Assembly: GCA_021405325.1 (NCBI GenBank)
Contig: QWII01000137.1
Span: 1-23,317 of the forward strand
Length of the DNA stretch: 23,317 nt
Direction: 5' to 3'
Origin: Caldilinea sp. CFX5
Lineage (GTDB): Bacteria > Chloroflexota > Anaerolineae > Caldilineales > Caldilineaceae
Positions 15,177 to 21,647 of this stretch are shown here, in pieces (within the stretch, counting starts at the first letter, position 1; every line of letters begins with the position of its first letter). The notes under the pieces were generated by a model. It was not told where the DNA came from and ran no database searches. It saw only the letters and a list, made by a program, of their open reading frames with translations. The position numbers were made by a program, and so were the translations under genes.

Positions 15177-15349
15177 CTACGTGATTCGTGATTCGTGCTG
15201 CGTGAGAACACAGGTACGAATTACGAATGGCTCATCTACAGAAAGTGTAAGGTTTCGACCCGCCACACCTGTCAGGTTTCCAAAACCTGACAGGTGTTCA
15301 CACTTTCCGTAGATGAGCCATTACGAATTACGAATCACGAATCACGTAG
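15177..15349. repeat. Nested triple palindrome (about 173 bp)
   Basis: Three inverted repeats lie inside one another. The outer is CTACGTGATTCGTG (15177-15190) against 15336-15349. The middle is AATGGCTCATCTAC + GAAAGTGT (15226-15248) against 15300-15322 with one central mismatch. The inner is ACACCTGTCAGGTTT (15265-15279) against 15283-15297. This looks like successive insertion of small palindromic elements. A spurious ATG at 15313 lies within it. Confidence 0.82.
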
Positions 15350-15372
15350 TACCTAGCAACACAAGGAATCCT

Positions 15373-16158
15373 ATGAAAGCATTGCTCCGCCGCGGTGACT
15401 GGCTTACGGGCCTGCTCATCCTTTCGATGCCGATCACGCTGGTTTTCTTTCTTGGCAGCCAAATGGCCTATGGTCAGGTACAGCGCCAGTTTGTCAGCTA
15501 TGCTGCGCTGCCGGAATACACGAGCTTGGCCGAGGTACAGGCGCTCCCCGCCGGTGCGACGATTTTGTTGCGCGGCCAGATCGCTGACCCGGCCACCGTC
15601 ACCTCTTTGTTGCCGGAGGCGGCGCCAGTAGCGCCAACCGAGCCGTTGCTGGTCTACCAGGAACGACCGCTTGATGGGCGTGAGGTGCGCTATTTAGAGG
15701 AGTTTCCATTGATCTTCCCAGCGTTGGCGCTGACTCTGGCCGATGGGGTTGTCGGTGTGCAGCCGAGTCAAGAAGGTGCGCCGACGATTTCACACGAATT
15801 GCAGCGCATTACCGTGGACGATCGCGCCTTTACTGGTTTCCAAGTGGGTGACACGATCACCGTCCAGGGCAAATGGCAACCCGCCGCGGAGCAGTCGCTG
15901 CCGTTGCTTGTTGAAGTGACTGGTATTGCCGGCGTTGCCAAAGCGGCGCTCCAGACTGAAGTGCAAGCGGCGCTGCAAAAGGTAAAACTGGTGCGCGATG
16001 GCCTGGGCCTATTGGCTCTGGCCGGCATGGTGCTATTGGGGATTCGTCTTTACCGCTACCGGCGCAACCCACCGCCACAACCAGAGCCATTCACCACCGA
16101 CGAAGGAGCAGCACGCACATGGCAAACAGCAACAAACGAAACCGCTCCCTCGATCTAA
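15373..16158 (+). CDS. Two-TM protein with extracytoplasmic domain, unknown function
   Basis: This 261-residue protein has an N-terminal helix (about 10-32), a soluble beta-rich region (about 45-205, with LPAGATILLRGQIADP and FQVGDTITVQGKW suggesting OB-fold-like strands) and a second helix (about 210-229) followed by a Pro-rich tail. The overall plan recalls bacterial GIDE-type membrane proteins, but that is a resemblance only. The start at 15373 is preceded by AAGGAA; an upstream in-frame ATG at 15313 lies inside the palindrome and adds residues without protein character. The 3' end overlaps a small gene at 16119 in another frame. Confidence 0.75.
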   Translation: MKALLRRGDWLTGLLILSMPITLVFFLGSQMAYGQVQRQFVSYAALPEYTSLAEVQALPAGATILLRGQIADPATVTSLLPEAAPVAPTEPLLVYQERPLDGREVRYLEEFPLIFPALALTLADGVVGVQPSQEGAPTISHELQRITVDDRAFTGFQVGDTITVQGKWQPAAEQSLPLLVEVTGIAGVAKAALQTEVQAALQKVKLVRDGLGLLALAGMVLLGIRLYRYRRNPPPQPEPFTTDEGAARTWQTATNETAPSI

Positions 16159-16250
16159 CCACCGTTCTGGTGACGGTCGTGGTGATTGCCATCATTCTCA
16201 TCACCATTCTAACCATCACCGCCATCTGGAATGGCCCGCCGATTGTGTAG
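16119..16250 (+). CDS. 43-residue single-TM protein, overlooked small gene
   Basis: The ATG at 16119, with AAGGAG at 16103-16108, opens a frame of 43 codons ending TAG at 16248-16250. It encodes a basic N-terminus (MANSNKRNRSLDL), one strongly hydrophobic helix of Val/Ile/Leu/Thr (about 14-36) and a short tail WNGPPIV. It overlaps the last 40 nt of the preceding gene in a different frame. The layout (basic head, one helix) is that of small oxidase subunits such as CcoQ or CcoS-like accessory peptides, but no sequence motif proves this. The good ribosome binding site and the clean membrane helix support a real gene. Confidence 0.68.
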   Translation: MANSNKRNRSLDLTTVLVTVVVIAIILITILTITAIWNGPPIV

Positions 16251-16254
16251 GGTA

Positions 16255-16364
16255 GGTAGATAGGTAGACAGGTAAACAGGTACACAGGGAAATAAGACCT
16301 GTCTACCTGTTTACCTGTCTACCTGTCTACCTGTCTACCTGTCTACCTGTCTACCTGTCTACCT
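16255..16364. repeat. Octanucleotide tandem array forming a hairpin, abutting the next start codon
   Basis: Eight units of ACCTGTCT (one variant, ACCTGTTT, at 16305-16312) run from 16297 to 16360, plus ACCT up to the base before the ATG at 16365. The left part (16255-16288) is the inverse, AGGTAGAC-type units, and pairs with 16298-16331 with two mismatches over 34 bp, including the variant unit. No Shine-Dalgarno is visible for the gene at 16365. Confidence 0.88.
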
Positions 16365-17255
16365 ATGGCAAAACCGTTATTTTTTACCCAACCGACCTTT
16401 CGCCCCACCAAAATTCCGCCGATTCGTCTGGCCCATTGGCGCCCGGTGACAATCTATACCCGCTACCGCTGGTTGGTGCAGGCGTTAGTCGTCATCTCCT
16501 TTATTGTTGTCCCGCAACTGCGCTGGCTTAAACTTGACTTTACCAATGATCGCTACTGGCTCCTGGGCCACGAGGTTTCGCGCCTGTTGGCGATCCAGGC
16601 GGTCGTGATCTTGTGGCTGGGGACCTTTTTTATCAATTTTTTTGAAAATTACTTTGTCGGGCGGCTGCTCTGCGGCTGGATCTGCCCGTGGGGCTTGCTC
16701 AATCGGCTGGGGTTGATCATCAACCATCAGCTCCGCCATCACCGGCGCCGCGCCCTGTTGTTCATCATTAGCAACCTCCTGTTTGCCGCCGCAGCGACCT
16801 TGGTGGTGATGAATTGGCTCATTGACTTGGGGACCTTTTGGCAGCCGAGCCATCCCTACTTTTTGTGGGTGTGGGGAGCCTTTGGGGCGGCGCTCCTCCT
16901 GGGCTTTATCATCCTCCAGCGGTTGGGCTTCACATTTTGCGAGGGGCTTTGTCCCTTCGGTATGTATCTGACGGTTGTCACCCAGGAAAATTCACTGCGC
17001 ATCACCTTCGATAGCAGCCGCGCCTGCGTCGATTGCGGCCTTTGCACTCAGGTCTGCCCCATGTCCTTGTCACCGCGCGAGATGGACTTCAAGGATCACA
17101 TGAACGGCGGCTTTGGTCAATGTATCCTCTGTGGCGACTGTATTGATGTCTGCCAGATCCGTATGGCCGCCGAAGATCTCCCGCCGCCCTTGCGCTGGAA
17201 CACCGGCCAGGAAATTATTCCGCTTTTGCCAATGCCGCCGCAAAAGATCGGGTAG
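16365..17255 (+). CDS. NapH/CcoG-type membrane polyferredoxin
   Basis: This 296-residue protein has about four membrane helices with cysteine pairs at their ends (C103-GWI-C107-PWG and C192-EGL-C196-PFG). They are followed by a two-cluster 4Fe-4S ferredoxin region: C221xxC224xxC227xxxC231-P and C253xxC256xxC259xxxC263. In cbb3 clusters CcoG acts in copper reduction during oxidase assembly; NapH-type proteins pass electrons from quinol. The context (copper ATPase, SafE-like protein, ccoNO) favours the former. It lacks the C-terminal Ig-like extension of proteobacterial CcoG, so it is shorter, and the last Cys is followed by Q and not P (CQIRM). No ribosome binding site is visible; the start codon directly follows an 8-bp tandem array. 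Confidence 0.88.
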   Translation: MAKPLFFTQPTFRPTKIPPIRLAHWRPVTIYTRYRWLVQALVVISFIVVPQLRWLKLDFTNDRYWLLGHEVSRLLAIQAVVILWLGTFFINFFENYFVGRLLCGWICPWGLLNRLGLIINHQLRHHRRRALLFIISNLLFAAAATLVVMNWLIDLGTFWQPSHPYFLWVWGAFGAALLLGFIILQRLGFTFCEGLCPFGMYLTVVTQENSLRITFDSSRACVDCGLCTQVCPMSLSPREMDFKDHMNGGFGQCILCGDCIDVCQIRMAAEDLPPPLRWNTGQEIIPLLPMPPQKIG

Positions 17256-17259
17256 CGCC

Positions 17260-18405
17260 ATGAGCAATCCTGTGATGGAAGCGCAAGCAACGCCCGGCCC
17301 GGCGCGCCCAGCGGCGCCACGTCCCATTCCCCAGATGATCATTGGTTGCCTGGTGATCCCAGTGATCCTGCTGCTGATCATCGGTGCGCTCTTGGGTTAC
17401 ATCTGGTCCACCGCCACGGCGGAGTTGATCGTTCCCGCCGCCGATGTGCTGTTGGTGCGCACGGCCCCGAATGAAAGCGCACCATTGCTGGCGCGTTTTG
17501 GCGCTGGGGAACGGTTGCCCATCACCGGTCGCAGCGCTGATTGGCGCTGGCTCGCGGTGGAAATGTGGGATGGGCAGCAGGGCTGGGCGCAACGACCACT
17601 CGACCTTTTGGTCTGGCAATTGCGTGCCGCGGTGGTAACACCCCAGGCCGCCACGGCCTCCCCCGTCGTACGGACGCCGGTCGCTGAGGAAATGATTCCC
17701 CTGGCCGGCGGCGCCTTTACCATGGGCAGTCCGCCTGGGCTGGGGGAAGCGGATGAAGCGCCGGCCCACACCATTACACTCTCGCCCTTCGCCATTGACC
17801 GCACCGAGGTGACGGTCGGCCAATATTGGCGCTGTGTGGCCGCCGGCGCCTGTGCCGCGCCCACCGGCAACGCCAGTCAAACCGCGCCCCATTACCTCAA
17901 TGCTGTGGCCTTTGATAACCACCCGGTGATTCATGTCCCGTGGGCAGAAGCCAAAGCCTATTGCGAATGGCGGGGCAAACGGCTGCCCACCGAAGCCGAG
18001 TGGGAAATGGCCGCCGGTTGGGATGCCGGTCGCAATGCCAAACTGAACTGGCCGTGGGGGAATGCTGTCGCTACCCCAGATGCCAACATTGCTGGCCGCT
18101 TGCCCGATACCGCGCCGGTTGGGAGCTTTGCGGCGGATCGTTCACCGGCAGGGGTGTTGGATCTGGGCGGCAATGTGCGTGAGTGGGTGTTGGACTGGTA
18201 TAAAGTGGATTACTACTGGTTGAGCGACGCCACCAATCCGGCCGGCCCCACCAGTCGGCGCGGGGAGGGGTTTGGGCGCGTCGTGCGCGGGGCGGCCTTT
18301 GCCGATCCGCTTGATAGTGCCCGCACCGCCAAGCGCGGCCACGCCGACCCGGCCTATGGATACAATACCGTCGGTTTCCGCTGTGCGCAGACGGTGGCGC
18401 CGTAG
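17260..18405 (+). CDS. Membrane-anchored SH3b plus FGE (SUMF1)-like protein
   Basis: The 381 residues comprise a Pro-rich N-terminus, one helix (about 25-50), a bacterial SH3-like domain (about 53-118: ADVLLVRTAPNESAPLLARF, GWAQRPLDLL), and a FGE/C-type-lectin-fold domain (143-381: PLAGGAFTMGS, RTEVTVGQYWRC, RLPTEAEWEMAAG, DLGGNVREWVLDW, VVRGAAF, TVGFRCA). The catalytic Cys pair of true FGEs is absent (RGAAFADPLDSARTAKRG), so it is probably a binding or structural protein on the outer face. It starts 4 nt after the polyferredoxin stop, hence is in the same transcript, and ends at a strong terminator. Its link to the oxidase is unclear. A GTG/ATG start further upstream would lie inside the previous gene. 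Confidence 0.85.
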   Translation: MSNPVMEAQATPGPARPAAPRPIPQMIIGCLVIPVILLLIIGALLGYIWSTATAELIVPAADVLLVRTAPNESAPLLARFGAGERLPITGRSADWRWLAVEMWDGQQGWAQRPLDLLVWQLRAAVVTPQAATASPVVRTPVAEEMIPLAGGAFTMGSPPGLGEADEAPAHTITLSPFAIDRTEVTVGQYWRCVAAGACAAPTGNASQTAPHYLNAVAFDNHPVIHVPWAEAKAYCEWRGKRLPTEAEWEMAAGWDAGRNAKLNWPWGNAVATPDANIAGRLPDTAPVGSFAADRSPAGVLDLGGNVREWVLDWYKVDYYWLSDATNPAGPTSRRGEGFGRVVRGAAFADPLDSARTAKRGHADPAYGYNTVGFRCAQTVAP

Positions 18406-18433
18406 ATAGATTCTTTCACCAATCAGGAATCAT

Positions 18434-18486
18434 AAAGGGCGCTTTGCCGGGTTGTTACCGCATAACAGCTTGGCAAAGCGCCCTTT
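18434..18486 (+). terminator. Strong hairpin terminator at the end of the cluster
   Basis: AAAGGGCGCTTTGCC (18434-18448) is exactly inverted at 18472-18486, followed by a short T-containing tail (GTTA). It lies about 30 nt after the stop of the SH3b-FGE gene and marks the end of the oxidase cluster. Confidence 0.7.
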
Positions 18487-18498
18487 GTTACGTATAAT
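18470..18498 (+). promoter_or_regulatory. Strong candidate sigma-70 promoter for the AAA gene
   Basis: TTGGCA (18470-18475), a spacer of exactly 17 bp, and a perfect TATAAT (18493-18498). The -35 overlaps the right arm of the terminator hairpin. A further GC-rich hairpin (AATCAGT...ACTGATT, 18496-18529, with an inner CGCGC/GCGCG pair) covers the predicted start of transcription. Confidence 0.6.
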
Positions 18499-18564
18499 CA
18501 GTAGCACGCGCCGCGGAGCGCGACTGATTCTGGTTGCGCTGTCGTAGAGGGGAAAGGATAACCA

Positions 18565-20157
18565 ATGCGCAAATTTTTCTCCTATGGTCCGTTGGATGTT
18601 AACCTTCACTACTACGCACCCCGTACAGCACTAATTGAGCGCGTCTGCCGACAACTCATTGGTGATGATCCGAAGGCTGGCGGGCATTATGTTACCGTCT
18701 GGGCCCCGCGCCAGAGCGGCAAGACTTGGCTGTTGTTACAAGTGGCTGCCGCCATCAAACAGCGCGGTGATTTTGAGGTGGTCGTTACCACTTTACAAAC
18801 AGCAAAGAATGCTGAAACAGCAGCAGAAGTATTAGAAGTGTTGGTCACCAATTTACGCAATTATCTACAGCGGGATTTCCCCATGATCACCTCTTGGATC
18901 GAGTTGCGCACGCTCTTTACCGCCCCTTATTTTGAACGCCCAGTAATTTTGATTCTGGATGAATTTGACGCCCTTGCACCGAGCTTCATCAATGCTTTTG
19001 TCAATGAGTTCCGCAGCATTTACACCGAACGTCTCAATGAAGCTGACCGCATAAGTGCAGAGAAAAGTTATTTGTTACACGGGTTAGCGTTGATCGGCGT
19101 GCGCAACGTGTTGGGGGTTGAAAATGTCAGTGGATCCCCTTTCAATATCCAACGCAGCCTGCGCGTCCCCAATCTAACCCTTGAAGAAGTCACAGGAATG
19201 TTTCAGTGGTATGCCCAGGAAAGCGGACAAGCCATTGAGCGAACCGTGATCGATCGCATCTTTTATGAAACCCAGGGGCAACCGGGCTTGACAGGGTGGC
19301 TTGGCGAGCTAGCGACCGACACGTATAACCGTCATGCCGACACCATTACGCTAGCGGATTTTGAACAAGCCTACACGGCTGCCGTTCGGCTCTTACCAAA
19401 TAATAACGTTCTCAATATCATTAGCAAAGCCAAACAAGAGCCGTACAAACAAGTTGTCCTGGACCTCTTTCAGACCCAGACGAAAATTGAATTCAGCTTT
19501 GAGGAACCCAACCTGAATTATCTTTACCTGAACGGCGTCATCGACTACGAGCAGGTTGGCGACAACTATTTTGCCAAATTTCCATCACCCTTGATTCAGA
19601 AACGGTTATTTCATTACTTTGCCCGCGACATTTTTCCCCGGTTAGGTCAGTTATATGATCCCTTTGCCGATCTGCAAGATACGATCACGCCCACAACTCT
19701 ACATCTGCCGCGGTTACTTCAGCGGTACGAAAGTTACCTGCAACAACATGCAACCCGTTTGTTCAAAGATGCCCCCCGCCGCGCTGACGATTTTCGCGTC
19801 TATGAAGCGGTATATCACTTCAATCTCTTCATGTACCTCATGCGCTTTCTCGAAAGCTATCCGGCCCAGGTTCATCCTGAATTTCCTACGGGCAACGGCA
19901 AAATTGACCTGTTGATTCGCTACGCCGGCCAACGCTACGGCATGGAAGTTAAAAGCTTTGCCAGTCGCCGGGAGTATGAAAAAGCGCTCGTTCAGGCAGC
20001 AGAGTACGCCCGGCAGTTAGGCATAACCGAAATCCTCCTGGTCATGTTCATCGATGCCGTTGACGATGACAATCGTCGCAAATTTGAAGCGCCCTATGTT
20101 GATGCTGCCACCGGTGTCACCGTCAATCCACAGTTTGTGGTGACAGGGACGCCCTGA
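18565..20157 (+). CDS. AAA-like ATPase with C-terminal PD-(D/E)XK nuclease-like domain
   Basis: This 530-residue protein starts with the family signature FFSYGPLDVNLHYYAPR. It has a Walker A of the form APRQSGKT (47-54) and Walker B VILILDEFDAL (D132, E133). A winged-helix-like middle region follows (about 290-340), then a C-terminal region with the nuclease pattern GKIDLLI (D448) and GMEVK (E461, K463), typical of the DUF1703-type PD-(D/E)XK fold. Such proteins are abundant, multi-copy and largely uncharacterised in Chloroflexota and Bacteroidota. Whether this one cuts nucleic acid is unknown, but the putative active residues are intact. AAAGGA lies at a good distance before the ATG and a strong promoter is present upstream. 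It is a paralogue of the gene at 21644. Confidence 0.88.
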   Translation: MRKFFSYGPLDVNLHYYAPRTALIERVCRQLIGDDPKAGGHYVTVWAPRQSGKTWLLLQVAAAIKQRGDFEVVVTTLQTAKNAETAAEVLEVLVTNLRNYLQRDFPMITSWIELRTLFTAPYFERPVILILDEFDALAPSFINAFVNEFRSIYTERLNEADRISAEKSYLLHGLALIGVRNVLGVENVSGSPFNIQRSLRVPNLTLEEVTGMFQWYAQESGQAIERTVIDRIFYETQGQPGLTGWLGELATDTYNRHADTITLADFEQAYTAAVRLLPNNNVLNIISKAKQEPYKQVVLDLFQTQTKIEFSFEEPNLNYLYLNGVIDYEQVGDNYFAKFPSPLIQKRLFHYFARDIFPRLGQLYDPFADLQDTITPTTLHLPRLLQRYESYLQQHATRLFKDAPRRADDFRVYEAVYHFNLFMYLMRFLESYPAQVHPEFPTGNGKIDLLIRYAGQRYGMEVKSFASRREYEKALVQAAEYARQLGITEILLVMFIDAVDDDNRRKFEAPYVDAATGVTVNPQFVVTGTP

Positions 20158-20217
20158 ACTGCTACAAGGAAAATCGATAATTTTACATTCAGTAGAAGAT
20201 GAACTATTATTCATCAG

Positions 20218-21471
20218 ATGAATGATTTGCATTCAGTACCAGAACAATATTACGAACGCTGGTTAACGCCACTCCTCCAAACGGCCAGTGAAGACCATCC
20301 GGTCGTGGTGGTAACAGGGGCGCGCCAGGTCGGTAAAAGCACCTTGCTACGAAATGCCGCCCCTTTTCGTGATTGGCGCTATCACACCCTCGATAATTTC
20401 GACACCCTGCGCCAGGCCAACCATGAACCGCAAAGCCTCTGGGCCGGCGTTGATCGCGTTGTGCTGGATGAAGTGCAAAAAGCACCAATGTTGCTGTCGG
20501 CGGTCAAGCAGGCAGTCGATCAATCGGGCAGCAACCTAAAGTTTGTTCTCTCCGGTTCAGCCAACCTCTTGTTGATGCAGCAGATTAGCGAAAGTTTGGC
20601 TGGTCGCGCGGTCTACTTTGTACTGAACCCATTGACCTTAGGGGAAATTCATGGTCAGCCGCCAACCAATCTGCTTGTTGAAGCGTTGCATGGGCGCTGG
20701 CCGGCAGAAGCCACTGCTGCTGAACCCTTACCAGAGATTGCGCCATTGTTGCTACGGGGCTTTTTGCCCCGTCTATGGACGTTGGCGCGCCCGGAAGCCT
20801 GGCTACGCTGGTGGGATGGTTATGTCTCTACCTATTTGGAACGTGACCTGCGGCAAGTGGCTCAAATCGACGCACTGGCCGATTTTCGGCGCGTGATGGA
20901 GTTGCTGGCTTTGCGTTCCGGTCAACTGATCAACCAATCCGATCTGGGGCGCGATGCGCAGGTGTCACAGACCACCGTTCATCGTTATCTCAACTTGTTG
21001 GAAGCAACCCATCTTTTTGAACGATTGCCAGCCTATACGGCCAGCCATACCACGCGCTTGTTGAAAGCGCCCAAAGCCTTCTGGCTTGATCCAGGGCTGG
21101 CAGTCTTTCTGGCTGGCTATTTTGACCCGACGGCGCTCACCAGCAGCCGTGAATATGGTAGTTATTTTGAAACGCTACTCTTTTTGCACCTGCGCACCTT
21201 GCTCACTTTAATGACGCCACGCGCCCGCCTCTATTTCTGGCGCACACAAACGGGCAATGAAGTAGATTTCGTGGTGGAATATGGCCGCCGAGTGCTGGCC
21301 ATTGAGGTGAAAATGACCACCGATCCCGGCTACCGCCACAGTGAAGGCTTGCAAAAATTTCTCCAGAATCATCCGACGGCGGTTGGCGGCTTGCTCGTTC
21401 ACTGTGGTACGATGACAAAACGCTTAACCGAAAATATTGTCGCTGTCCCCTGGACAGCACTCACAGGCTAG
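20218..21471 (+). CDS. AAA_14/DUF4143-type ATPase
   Basis: The 417 residues show the AAA_14 core: Walker A GARQVGKST (34-42), Walker B RVVLDEVQKAP, and LSGSANLLLM as sensor region. The DUF4143 half follows, with YVSTYLERDLRQVAQI, a helix-turn-helix-like segment (INQSDLGRDAQVSQTTVHRYL) and a final GNEVDFVVEY...AIEVK, a PD-(D/E)XK-like core. The biochemical role of this family is not established; many members are linked to mobile or defence-like regions. No clear Shine-Dalgarno precedes the ATG at 20218. It follows the preceding AAA gene after 60 nt in the same direction and may share its promoter. The length is normal for the family. Confidence 0.9.
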   Translation: MNDLHSVPEQYYERWLTPLLQTASEDHPVVVVTGARQVGKSTLLRNAAPFRDWRYHTLDNFDTLRQANHEPQSLWAGVDRVVLDEVQKAPMLLSAVKQAVDQSGSNLKFVLSGSANLLLMQQISESLAGRAVYFVLNPLTLGEIHGQPPTNLLVEALHGRWPAEATAAEPLPEIAPLLLRGFLPRLWTLARPEAWLRWWDGYVSTYLERDLRQVAQIDALADFRRVMELLALRSGQLINQSDLGRDAQVSQTTVHRYLNLLEATHLFERLPAYTASHTTRLLKAPKAFWLDPGLAVFLAGYFDPTALTSSREYGSYFETLLFLHLRTLLTLMTPRARLYFWRTQTGNEVDFVVEYGRRVLAIEVKMTTDPGYRHSEGLQKFLQNHPTAVGGLLVHCGTMTKRLTENIVAVPWTALTG

Positions 21472-21480
21472 GAAAGCTTC

Positions 21481-21647
21481 ATGCAACTCACATATGCCCA
21501 AAAACAGGAATTTTACCAGATGTGTCGCCCCACCCGCGCTTTGCCATCTACTTCCGGCTCTTCCATGTCGATCATGACCAGCACGGTCACGAGACGATGG
21601 CCGACATCTGGCGTGAATGGGAGGGAATGAAGGGGATTGTGCCCTAG
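21481..21647 (+). pseudogene. Remnant of a phytanoyl-CoA-dioxygenase-like gene
   Basis: An ATG at 21481 after GGAAAG opens MQLTYAQKQEFYQMC, which looks like the N-terminus of a PhyH-family protein. The frame then breaks at about 21526-21531. In the shifted frame, 21531-21647 reads HPRFAIYFRLFHVDHD ... MADIWREWEGMKGIVP and stops at TAG, which looks like the C-terminal end of the same family ('RYAIFFRLTHVDH' and 'DIWLEWEG' are typical). The central catalytic region (the Fe-binding HxD...H) is missing, so this is an internal deletion with a frameshift. The family assignment is from recall. It overlaps the end of the convergent gene by 4 nt. Confidence 0.6.

Noticed and set aside
15313..15372. 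Upstream ATG extending the gene at 15373 by 20 residues
   Set aside because: It lies within the nested palindrome and has no ribosome binding site, whereas AAGGAA precedes the ATG at 15373 and the membrane helix follows directly.
16297..16364. CRISPR-like array
   Set aside because: The units are 8 bp in direct contact with no spacers; it is a simple tandem repeat.
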